Positions 52,351 to 63,433 of a stretch of DNA of 64,000 nucleotides are shown piece after piece. A model generated the notes under the pieces. The model ran no database searches. It worked only from the letters and a program-made list of their open reading frames with translations, and was not told the DNA's origin. The position numbers and the translations under genes were made by a program. The stretch's first letter is position 1. Each line of letters opens with the position of its first letter. The stretch comes from Atrina japonica (taxonomy: Eukaryota; Mollusca; Bivalvia; Pterioida; Pinnidae), in contig BROG01000539.1 in assembly GCA_030159075.1 (NCBI GenBank), positions 192,501-256,500 of the forward strand, read 5' to 3'.

Positions 52351-52354
52351 AATA

Positions 52355-52860
52355 ATAGTAATAATGATAAAAGTAATGATAATGATAATAATTATAAGAA
52401 GCAGCATCAATAGAAGCAGTACAGTAGTTATGTGGTAGATGTAGTGGTAGTACGGTAGTAATTATATAGTAGTAATAAATCAGTGTATAGGAAATTGAAT
52501 TAGAGTACTAGTGGAAAAAGAAGTAGTTGTAATACAATAGGAATGGTAACAGAAAAAAATGTTATTTTGGCAGTAGATGGAATGGTAGAAGAAGGATTGG
52601 TAGCACATTTGTAAGGTTAGTAGAGGAAGTGGTAAGTACAGTAGTAATGACAGTAGAGGTAGTGGCAGTGTGGTAATATTGGTAGTACAGGGAAGTGGAG
52701 CACTTTTGTAAAGGTTGTAGAGGAAGTGTTAAGTACGGTAGTAATGGTAGAATAGATAGTTGTAATTTTGATACTAGAGGGACTGGTAGCACATTAGTAA
52801 GGGTAGTAAAGGGAGTGATAAGTACAGTAGTTATGGTAGTAGTGGTAGTGTAACAGTATT
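52355..52860. repeat. Degenerate GTA/GTG-rich tandem repeat
   Basis: Begins as ATAATGATA units directly after the 59-bp array and becomes GTAGTAATGGTAG-like sequence. A longer unit, GTAGAGGAAGTGGTAAGTAC, recurs at about 52619, 52727 and, in diverged form, 52808. Confidence 0.8.
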
Positions 52861-52994
52861 TACCGTATCAGGAAGACATTTTTCTTGAGATTACGAATGC
52901 TAACGTTATTTTGAATTGATAAATGCATTTAATAAGGGATTTTTTTTCATTTTGGAAAAGGAAAATTGGATATAAATGGAAAAATTTCTGTGCT

Positions 52995-54416
52995 GCACAA
53001 CCTTACTCCTTACCAAGATATTGACAGCCGTTAAGGAGAAACTTCAGCAATACTGTACAGTTGCTTATTCCAGAAGCGGTGTAAATCAGATGTGGATACT
53101 TAAAAATTCTAAACAACTCACACAATTTTTCTCAAATTCACAGTATCAAAACATACGACTTCTCTCTACTCTTTACACAACTATTCCACATAAAAAATTA
53201 AAAGAAATACTTTTTACCATCATAGACAACTGTTTTTCACTAAAGGTGGTACCCGATAACGGAAGTAGCCGTGATTGGCTGTGAGCAGGTGCAAATATAA
53301 ACGAGATTTTTAAGCGATATCTCGATAACCAGTCGGCCGATTGACTTCGTTCTTTTTTCCTTATTTTTCAGTAGCATTTTTCGGTTTGTCTAAAACATAA
53401 AATCTTTTCACTTTATGACCCCTTTAAATATCTAGTGATTGCTTATCATGATACTTATTTTGTCACACACCACTCTGATTCTACACATAAATACATTGAA
53501 GCTGAATTAAAAAAAACATGTTGGAATTTCTAATAGACAATATATTTGTAATGTTCGGAGATGTCTTTCATCAAACTGTCGGTATTCCTATGGGAACCAA
53601 ATTGTGCCCCTTTATTGACCGACTTGTTCCTTTATTCATACGAAGCAGACTTCATTCAGAAACTGCTGAATCAAAAGACGAAAAAGCTAGCGGTGTCCTT
53701 TAATTTCACATTTAGATGTATATCGACGACGTTTTGTCAATTAATAATGACAATTTTCATACATATGTCAATGCGATATATCCCAGCGAACTAGAAATTA
53801 AAGATGCAACAAATTCAAGGACACACGCTTCATACTTAGACATTTTACTTACTATAGACACAGACGGGAAATTGGCAACTAAGCTTTACGACAAACGCGA
53901 CGATTTCGGCTTTCCCATCGTAAATTTTCCACATTTGACTAGTGACATCCCACAGTCACCCGCATATGGAGTTTATATTTCATAAATGATCCGATATGCC
54001 AGGGCGTGTTAAACATATGAACATTTCATATACAGATGTAAACTACTCACTGACAAATTATTGACACAGGGATATCGAAAACCACATTTGATGTCAACGT
54101 TCCGCAAATTTTACGGTCGGTATAATAGTTTTGTTTGCGATTACTCTGTTTCATTGGGTGAAATGTTGAGTTGTCTTTTCGTTGGCGGATGTTGAGACGT
54201 CTGTACGAATTGTGACGAGGATTCGTTCCTCACGTATTTCATTTGGACTTGACTGTGGACTCACGGCGGGTGTGACCAGTCGACAGGGGATTCTTACTCC
54301 TCCATGACACCTGATCCACCTCTTGGTTTCCAGAGGTCCGTGTTTGTCCATTTTTGCCGGGTTTGTATCTGTACATGGACATCCTTCGGATTTATACTTT
54401 GGTATCTGAGATGTTT
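52995..54416 (+). pseudogene. Penelope-like retroelement, largest copy
   Basis: Reverse-transcriptase homology appears in order, over several frames: NQMWILKNSKQLTQF (about 53090), the TLYTTIPHKKLKE palm block (about 53180), MLEFLIDNIFV and TVGIPMGT (about 53520-53600), LFLYSYEADFIQKLL (about 53626), the catalytic MYIDDVLSINNDNFH (53716), and LYDKRDDFGFPIVNFP (about 53890) to a conserved C-terminus CLFVGGC-stop near 54195. A 220-bp 3' untranslated part ends in ACTTTGGTATCTGAG. The copy is 5'-truncated, has at least two frameshifts and a stop near 53987, and is interrupted by about 150 bp at 53272-53422. Retrotransposition by target-primed reverse transcription is the family's role. No C-terminal GIY-YIG endonuclease follows the RT. 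It cannot be active. Confidence 0.88.
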
Positions 54417-55130
54417 TAGACTCCATGAGCAATTGCTTTTATATCCATTTAAAAAATAAAAGGTAATTCATTCATCATTTTAGTTGTAATACAAAGGCAC
54501 ATATGAGATGGAGAGTGTCTTGTTGAACTTATCAGTTTATAAAAATCAAATAAAGAATCAGAGCTTTATTGAAATATTTCCATTGACATATTTTGACATT
54601 TTAATCATTATATTTTACTGTATTGATCATATGCATTTCGATATAAGTCTGAATATTTCAAATGTTTAATACATCGGTTGTGTTGACTTATCCTCATGTC
54701 ATAATAAACATAATTTTACTTTTACAAGAGGCATAACTCTAATTGTTTCATGGCTCGAATAAGAAATTATCTCCCTTCTCACTATCATTTAGTTATTGCA
54801 AATACATGTACATAATAACTTCAGCAACAATAGGCCCGGGAAGCAGGCAACAAAGATTCCTTAATGTAAGATAGTAATGGGCCAATATCATCAAAACTAT
54901 TGCAGATACAGTACAGGAAATATCTTTGATCAATTCGATGTCTAAATTACCTTTTTGTATAGACAGGTTGTTTAATATGTAGATTGTATGCAAGATTAAC
55001 TGGCCTTTAATTCTCATGACAATACTGCACATCTAGAATATTTAGATTTTGACACGAGTGGAATTATAAAATGTAACGTTTTTTCATAAAACGTGTTTTG
55101 TGCTTTCTACATTTACACTTTAGTATATTA
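54417..55130. other. No gene seen
   Basis: AT-rich sequence between two transposable elements. Confidence 0.4.
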
Positions 55131-55490
55131 AAGGGGCACTAGCTGTTTTTACCAAAAAAAAAAACATATTTTGATTTTTCCTACTTTTACTACTTGTTCT
55201 TGATGTACAATAACAAATAAGAGCTATACACAGGCATAAAAAATCTTATATTCCTATATATTTTGTGAAAATCAGGTCAGGTCCAGTGTGGTACTTATAT
55301 ACAAATAGTAAGGTAGAGTTAATCAATTGCAAGTGAAAAAGTACCAAACCTGGGTTTCTGAGGCAATTATCACCAAATACATAAGAATTTAAAAATTTGT
55401 ATGCCTGTGTATATTTGGTTTTTTTTTTGTTATTGTATATTTATCTAAGTAGTAAACAAGGAAGGAAAAAATTAAAAAAAAACAAGATAC
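55131..55490. mobile_element. MITE-A copy
   Basis: The left end is TTAAAGGGGCACTAGCTGTT. Long inner arms are inverted: TAACAAATAAGAGCTATACA on the left recurs reverse-complemented on the right side of the 59-kb copy. The centre has GTCCAGTGTGGTACTTATAT and TTGCAAGTGAAAAAGTACCA. The right terminus is not clearly preserved. Confidence 0.65.
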
Positions 55491-55633
55491 ATATAATAAA
55501 TTATTGCGGAAAATGTGGACGTCACCAGTACTTCTGATCTCACGGACTTTCTACTTGTCCTATTTGTGGTAAGATATTTCCTGTTTTAAAATAATTTCAC
55601 TTGAACTTTGTTTTAAGATTGTATCACACTTGA

Positions 55634-57086
<1,453 letters not shown>

Positions 57087-57153
57087 ATGTTAGGAATTTT
57101 ATTGAAAACAGTTGCACTGGTGGTTCTTATTGACGCTAAATTTCCTTTTCAAG
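57087..57153 (+). CDS. Probable signal-peptide exon of the serine protease
   Basis: An ATG with A at -3 opens MLGILLKTVALVVLIDAKFP plus FQ. This is a compact signal peptide with one Lys, a hydrophobic core LLKTVALVVLI and a small residue before the likely cleavage. The donor CAAG|GTTTGT leaves one base (phase 1), which fits the next exon if the acceptor at 58211-58212 is used. The exon is assigned from its signal-peptide character, phase and position only; the alternative at 56737 cannot be excluded. Confidence 0.45.
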
Positions 57154-57222
57154 GTTTGTACTATTACGTTTATATCATCGCATAAAATATCTTTTTAGAA
57201 AGGATAATTATTTTTACAAACA

Positions 57223-57295
57223 TCTATCTATCTATCTGTTTATCTATCTATCTATCTATCTATCTATATCTCTCTATCTATCTATCCATTTATCT
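57223..57295. repeat. (CTAT)n microsatellite
   Basis: A tetranucleotide run with a few substitutions, within the first intron. Confidence 0.9.
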
Positions 57296-57550
57296 TTATC
57301 ATTTATGGGATATGACCATATTTTACAGAATAATTTAGATAGAATTACAAAATTACTTTCACTCTCTTGAAATCCCTTCTAATCTTCTACTATATATATA
57401 ATCATCTGCTTCATACTTTCTGATTTCAGTATTAAATCAATATTCTATCCAATCATTATAGGAAATCTATCTAATCTAATCTAACCTAGAGGTTTTTTAA
57501 AACTGAGCAAAATAATCAATTTCTTTTTTTATTTTGAAGGTCACGGAAGG

Positions 57551-58212
57551 ACGCCCCCCCCCCCCCCCCTAACCGTGCCCCCACACCCAGCCCAGGACAA
57601 ACACACGTCACCCACCTAAACACCACCACTCCCACACAAGCATGACCCCCCACACTCAAACTCAATAATCACACCCCGACAAGCACAACCACAAACGTCC
57701 CCCAAACCCAAACACCCAAGAAAAACCACGTACAAAACAAAAACACCAACCCCCCCCACAAAAAATACGCACAAAACAACAAATCCCCACCACCCCCCCC
57801 AAATCCAATCACCCACCACCAGCATACACAACACCCCCACCCCCACACCACACACGACCCTCGCCCCCCCACATAACACACCCTAGCCAAATACCAAAAA
57901 AACCCAAGTAGGGACGAAAAAGTCAAGCACCCCGCTACACCACTACCGTCCACATCCCCCAAACATCCCCCCCCCCCCCCCCCCAACTGCCTTCCGCCCA
58001 ACCTCACCCCACCCCCCCACACCCAACCAGACCACTCCCTTCCACACTCTCACAACACATCCACCAAAAACCAAAAACCCACCACAACCCCAAACAACCA
58101 ATACAGCCACAGACCAAAACCAAACCACTCCCCACAAAAACCCCCCCCACAAACCTTATACAACCCAACCACAGCCTACGCAAAACCCCCGCAAAACGCC
58201 TAACCCCCCGAG
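57551..58212. repeat. Cytosine/adenine-only tract
   Basis: About 660 bp in which the + strand is nearly all C and A, with several C runs of 10-22, very few G and few T. Gly-rich open frames on the opposite strand are composition artefacts. It forms the pyrimidine-rich end of the intron before the pro-region exon. Confidence 0.85.
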
Positions 58213-58616
58213 CCAGACAAACCACAAGCAGTGGGTTCAATTTGAGTCCTTTACAGAATTTACACTTGACTGCTCATCATTTTCATGACAACAATAGGAA
58301 ATATTCACCCGGATTACTTTATCTTTTAAAACACGGTGTTCATTGGAATAACCACCATACTAGCTCCCAACTAACCAACATGTATCCTCCCTCCAGTACA
58401 ACAGAACAAGTTATCCTATCGCAAAATTCACATGAAAATGTCGGTCAGAATCAAGAACATATAGATTCTACACAACGTAGTGATTTCAATGTTTGGAAAT
58501 CAGCATGGCTTAAAACACATTTTGGTACATGTGGAAAGCAACGTTTTCAACCCAAGAATCCTAACATAAGGATTATAGGTGGTACTGCATCAAGAAAGGG
58601 TAGCTGGCCATGGATG
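58213..58616 (+). CDS. Protease exon: pro-region and activation site
   Basis: 134 full codons. The pro-region is rich in His, Asn, Ser and Gln (LHLTAHHFHDNNRKYS, HWNNHHTSSQLTN, SQNSHENVGQNQEH) and has no recognised domain such as CUB or clip. Arg at 58569-58571 precedes IIGG. The donor at 58617 (ATG|GTATTT) gives phase 0. The 5' boundary is uncertain because the upstream tract is low-complexity; the chosen acceptor fits the phase of the signal-peptide exon. Confidence 0.8.
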
Positions 58617-60153
58617 GTATTTGTTATTTTGAATGTATATTAAAACACAGGTACTATCTGTCTGTAATAAAATTCTATAAAAGTATAGTATACTCACCTT
58701 AAAGGGGCATTAACTGTGTTTTTCTTATTTCTTTCCTTATTTGACTACTTATATTGAGAGCCGACCTAGCTCAGTCGGTTGCGAGCTCGATTCTTGTTCG
58801 TGGTATCGTGAGTCCAGCCGGCAGCAGGTCAGATTTCTGTCCCTCGGATGAGACAGTAAAAACCGAGGCCCCATGTCACAGTAGGTGTCGGCATGTTAAA
58901 GAACCCTCACTTCTCAGTGGCCGTAAGTGCCGAGCATAGGCCAAAATTTGAAGCCGTTCACCGGCATTTGGTGACGTCTCCATATGAGTGAAAGATTCTT
59001 GAGTGGGACGTTAAACATCAATACAACAGCAACTATTTAGCTTGATATGCAATAACAAAAAAGAGCTATACACAGACATAACAATTTTTAAATTCCTATG
59101 TATTTTGTGCAAAATTGCGTGATAAATTCAGTTTGGCAATTATGTGCTAGCAGTTGATAAATTCAACCTTACTATTTGTACATGCATACCACACTGGACC
59201 TGGCCATAATATTACACAACATATAGGAATATAAGATTTGTTATGCCTCTGTATAGATCTTACTTGTTATTGTACATAAAGTACAAGAAATAAAAGTAGA
59301 AAAAATCGAAACACTCTTAGGCAATGCAAGTAAAATATTTTGTTATTTTCCAATACTTCGAAATTCGTAATAATATTGTATATAATAAATGAATAATTAT
59401 GTTATTTCTCAGGTATCGCTGTACTTTCTGCCATTCAAACAAGCGATTTGTGCAGGGATACTCATTGATAGATCATGGATGATAACTGCTGCACACTGTC
59501 TGGATTTGTAAGAATATTTCTCTTTTTGAAACACACGCGCTCGAAATATATATATTGTTTCAGAAAATATACAGATTTATTAAAACTATCAAGAATTATT
59601 ATTCCATGACGAATCATAAATACGAATGTGTCGTTATTGCATTTATTATTGAGATCTACACACAGTTTCTATTTATCGTTATAGCCATATTATATCAACG
59701 TGGAGGGGACGGGTTAAAGAACAAGGGAAAATGATAGTAAATGTAATAGAATTGTAATTTTTTTTTTTCATACATGTGCCATTACCACCTTCTCTCTTTG
59801 ACAGACCGTTTTTACCACTAAGCATGGATATCAAACAGCATTTGGTCGTTCGAGTTGGTGTTCACAACGCTTCAAACTTCATTCAAAGTGAAACCGAACA
59901 GCGAACTCGTATCCAGTATTACTATAGACCATCGGGATACCATTCTACAAGTCCCTTTGCTTTCGACAACGACATTGTCCTCATAAAATTAGAAGAACCA
60001 ATACACTATACAATGTATGTTCAGCCAATATGTCTTCCTACAGAAGACGAACGAGTCGGAAACTCCTGTGTTATTACTGGATGGGGAAGGAAAAAAAGTA
60101 AGCTTCCTTTTACAAATTATACAAAATATTTGTATATGCTATATGTGATAATT

Positions 60154-60251
<98 letters not shown>

Positions 60252-61406
60252 CCGTATGCGTTTGCACGCACAAACCTGATTATATGTTTTGAAGTTTTAT
60301 TGTAATACATATTTTTATGCATTTAAGTAGCAGAGAAAATTAAGCTTTTGTTGATATTTACCCGATTGTAAGGTATTCGTCATATTCTCGTTGTCTCACC
60401 GAATTAGTATCTATATTTTGAATAGGACCCAATGACTCAGAAAGTGATGTAATAGATCAGTCGGCTTGGCCAGGAACACTCCAACAAGCAACGGTACCAA
60501 TTATCAGTCATGATGAATGTGGACATAAGGAAGGGTACGAAAACAAAGTAACAAACAATATGATTTGCGCTGGGTATAGTTCCGGTCAAACAGATTCTTG
60601 TACGGTTAGTATTTTGTAGAGTTTTGCATCACCTTAATGACAATTATCTTACACATCTAGATGGTTTCTTGTAGAATTTTGAATCGGCTTAATTCAAAAT
60701 GTTTAGGTTTTCATTGCGTTTCCAACCCACTCAAAGTAAAAAGTTAGTCATATTTATAATATTGTCATGTTGTGTATTTTTGATTTACTGGGTGGGTGTA
60801 AATACAAAATGTACAACATGACATGACCCAACAATAAACAAAACGATGAAGTCAAAAACAAACAACCTCGTCGATTTACAATATTTAAGTTGTTTTTTGC
60901 TTAGGGCTCGAGAATGATCACAATGGGATCCCTAATCATTATAAGAACAAAATTTGATAAATCATTGTAAATAAATTCAATAATGTAAATATAATGTCAG
61001 CTTCTTTGGTACAAATGTATATGCTTTGCAAGAAATGTGTTATCTTACGTATATACACCTACATTATGCACATGTTAGAAGACAAGCGAGTAAGAAGCTG
61101 TATCACTAAATATTCAATAATTACAGTATTAGTAATTATTCCAAATGCACTGAATAATTATTTATTCTACTATATCATTATAAACAATTTATAAAAGAAA
61201 GTACAAAACGTTTACAATCCAATTCTGTCAGCGTTGGGGATTTCCACATCATTCTTAGTATCTGCCATAGATAGGAAACGAATTAACATGTATTAATTTT
61301 ACGGAAACATTTTATTTCGTTAAATCCGTCATGTTTGAATTATAATTTCAGGGTGATAGTGGGGGACCTCTTCAATGTGTAAGAGATGGACAGTGGCATA
61401 TATCAG
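58213..61406 (+). CDS. Secreted trypsin-like serine protease (S1), five exons, 3' incomplete
   Basis: Exons 58213-58616, 59413-59507, 59805-60097, 60426-60604 and 61352-61406 join in one frame through GT-AG introns. The product is a zymogen. After a pro-region of about 119 residues, a light-chain Cys (TCGKQRF) precedes the activation site NIR|IIGGTA. His57 lies in MITAAHC, Asp102 in AFDNDIVLIKL and Ser195 in GDSGGPL. The residue six before Ser195 is Asp, so cleavage after Arg/Lys is expected. ICLP, VITGWGR and MICAG blocks are all in place. Family members need a further exon of about 35-45 residues (the GVYxxV...W region); it is not found before 64000, so the gene either runs out of the window after a large intron or is truncated. 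No particular orthologue can be named. Probable extracellular roles such as digestion, immunity or coagulation-like cascades are inference. Confidence 0.9.
58699..59325. mobile_element. MITE-A copy in a protease intron, split by a SINE
   Basis: The left end is TTAAAGGGGCATTAACTGTG. After the inserted SINE, the element resumes with TGCAATAACAAAAAAGAGCT and continues through CACACTGGACCTGGCCATAA to AAAAGTAGAAAAAATCGAAA. Confidence 0.7.
58757..59035 (+). mobile_element. SINE-A within MITE-A
   Basis: Full-length + strand copy: head GAGCCGACCTAGCTCAGTCG, body GGATGAGACAGTAAAAACC, GTAGGTGTCGGCATGTTAAA, and tail GAGTGGGACGTTAAACATCA. Flanks GACTACTTATATTG and AACTATTTAGCTTG are similar and may be a decayed target-site duplication. 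Confidence 0.9.
59413..59507 (+). CDS. Protease exon: His57
   Basis: The acceptor TTATTTCTCAG is followed by VSLYFLPFKQAICAGILIDR and SWMITAAHCLD. The catalytic His codon is 59494-59496, and the Cys pair (ICAG, AHC) forms the usual Cys42-Cys58 bridge. The donor is TTT|GTAAGA, phase 2. Confidence 0.92.
59805..60097 (+). CDS. Protease exon: Asp102
   Basis: The acceptor TTCTCTCTTTGACAG is followed by PFLPLSMDIKQHLVVRVGVH. The exon then carries NDIVLIKLEEPIHYT, QPICLPTEDE and SCVITGWGRKK. The catalytic Asp codon is 59971-59973. The Cys in ICLP normally pairs with the pro-region Cys, keeping the light chain attached. The donor is AAAA|GTAAGC, phase 1. Confidence 0.92.
60158..60247. repeat. (CT)n microsatellite in a protease intron
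   Basis: About 90 bp of perfect CT, 60 bp after the donor of the Asp102 exon. It keeps the exon frame open as Ser-Leu repeats but is intronic. Confidence 0.95.
60426..60604 (+). CDS. Protease exon: substrate-pocket segment
   Basis: Encodes PNDSESDVIDQSAWPGTLQQ, ATVPIISHDECGHKEGYENK and NNMICAGYSSGQTDSCT. The Asp of TDSC is position 189 at the base of the specificity pocket. It is phase 1 to 0; the donor is ACG|GTTAGT. Confidence 0.9.
60605..61351. other. Protease intron, no inner feature
   Basis: AT-rich intron between the pocket and Ser195 exons. A 66-codon frame at 60994-61194 has no recognisable feature. Confidence 0.5.
61352..61406 (+). CDS. Protease exon: Ser195
   Basis: The acceptor ATTATAATTTCAG is followed by GDSGGPLQCVRDGQWHISG. 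The catalytic Ser codon is 61358-61360. The consensus donor CAG|GTGAGT shows that at least one more coding exon is expected. Confidence 0.92.
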
Positions 61407-61597
61407 GTGAGTGAAACAAAGAGGTTATCCCATGCAGTGTATTCATAAATTTACATAAACGTGCAACTGATAGACCATCTTACAGATTATATCTAAACTT
61501 AGAAACGTTGTAATCGCAAAGACAATCGTTGCGTTTACAGACGAGCTTTCTATTATTTAAATCTCTCAGAAGGTTTTATTATCTGTTAATAAATAAT

Positions 61598-61659
<62 letters not shown>

Positions 61660-62214
61660 CCTTAACTATCTCATGTCCTGATTTGTAATGTATAAAATAA
61701 GTAGACTTGGACATTGATATCAATTTCATATAAATACGATCCAAATGAGTGATAGGTTTACTGAAAATTATCTAACATTAATATCGAAAGTATCATAAAA
61801 AATTATCAATATTCAAACAATTGTCTTACAATTTGACACATGGGATATTTATGAGATATATGATATTTTATATATCTATAGATTTAACAGGAAGGGCTTG
61901 ATGTGATATATGAAGGCTATTGTATATGCTGTTATTAGATATACGTTTATTTCACCCGAAAGGTAATAAAATTTATATCATAATTGTAGAATTTTGTGAC
62001 CCCGGCTTGAATAAACGTCTCTCCAATGACAGTATATAAAAAGTTTTCTCCCTCCTTTGTGTCACTACAAACTCATATCATAAATATCTATGTCAATAGG
62101 TCACCATTTTTATCTCCTCACGAATGCTAAAATATATATATTTTTTAAATCCATAACACTGTAATTGGTAAATGTACATCGTTGCATCAGAATTTGAATA
62201 CCATTCCGTATTAG
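61407..62214. other. Intron-like sequence after the Ser195 exon
   Basis: Holds a TA run at 61597-61657. The expected C-terminal protease exon was looked for and not found. Confidence 0.5.
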
Positions 62215-63420
62215 GTGCGTGAAGTTAGTTTGACGAGTGACGAATTGACAAGTTGCGATATCTTTTCTTAAAACTTTAGATCTATGTCTTTGTTTTAGAA
62301 AAAATAGTCACTCGTCACGAATTCCCCATGAGGTACGTTTGACTTCATTTTTCACAAAAAGACTTGATTAATATACAAAAATTCTAAAGACTTTGTTTTA
62401 AATTAAGATTTATATCTAAAATGTCAGAAGACAGTTTTTGAGCCAAGAAATCAAGTTTTTAGAAAACGAATTTCTCGTCACTTGCCAAACTGTATTACAA
62501 CGTGGAGGGAAATGAGAAAAACGGACAAAACTTACAAGCTTTATATCATTTTTGTTAGCATCGCTTCAGAAACAACAGACACAAGGAATTTAAAAAGCTA
62601 AAACTGAATATTTATTTGCTATCAAAAGCTTTTAAAACACATTTAAAACTTTGTAAAAACAATTTACATACTCACATACTTTCACAGAAATAAAGAGAAA
62701 TTCCTATTTTTTTCGACACATAAGTTCCGTAAAATGAAAATAAATACAGTCCATTTTTGTAAATTAATTTAACATATACACATCCTCCCAAACACAACAT
62801 TGAAGACTCGATTAACAAAGACAAAACTATTTATTTAATCATCTGAATGGATTTTGTCTTCCCCTTTGAAAATATGAAGCGTTGAAATAGTATTAAAATG
62901 ACTGGACATTGACTGACCACAATTGTTATAAAGCTGATAAGATTCCAGAAATCAATGAACAGGTGGTTAAAACTATGGCACACAAAATTCATATTAATGA
63001 GTTAAACCTAGTTTTTTTTCTCCAGTTAAACCTAGTTTTTCTAAATTAAACCTAGTTTTTATCCAGTTAATGTGGAATTGTTTGGAGAAGAACTAGGTTT
63101 TTATGAGAAAAACTATGTTTAACTGCGCCAAATACTCATTAACGTAATTGTAGCGCAGTAAAACCTAGTTTTTCTCTGTTAAACTAGGTTTTTCTCGAGA
63201 AAAACAGGGTTTAACTAATTTTTGTGATTTTTGTCACTCGTCAATCTGTTTGATAAAATAACGAATTGATGAAATTGGCTAATTCACCTAGAGTGAAGTT
63301 TGACTTCAAATATTGAGAAAAAGACCCGATTTATATTCAGAATATCTAAATGCATTGTCTTAAACCATGAAATAAAATTTTAAGAAAATATTTTGTCCCT
63401 CGTCAATCTGTTTGATGAAT
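62215..63420. repeat. Diverged duplicated segment flanking MITE-B
   Basis: The block GTTTGACTTCATTTTTCACA then AAAAGACTTGATTAATATAC at 62338 recurs in diverged form at 63297 (GTTTGACTTCAAATATTGAG then AAAAAGACCCGATTTATATT). CACTCGTCA-type sequence precedes each and CTCGTCA follows. This is probably one dispersed repeat unit present twice. Confidence 0.45.
62975..63245. mobile_element. MITE-B copy
   Basis: Starts near GCACACAAAATTCATATTAA and carries AGTTAAACCTAGTTTTTTTT, TTTCTCCAGTTAAACCTAG and the inverse AAAACAGGGTTTAACTAATT. The ends are more decayed than in the 8528 copy. Confidence 0.6.
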
Positions 63421-63433
63421 TGAATATAAAAAC

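Noticed and set aside
57616..58240. Gly-rich minus-strand proteins
   Set aside because: Composition artefact of the C/A-only tract; three overlapping frames are equally open.
60110..60322. Arg-Glu repeat protein
   Set aside because: Antisense of the intronic (CT)n tract.
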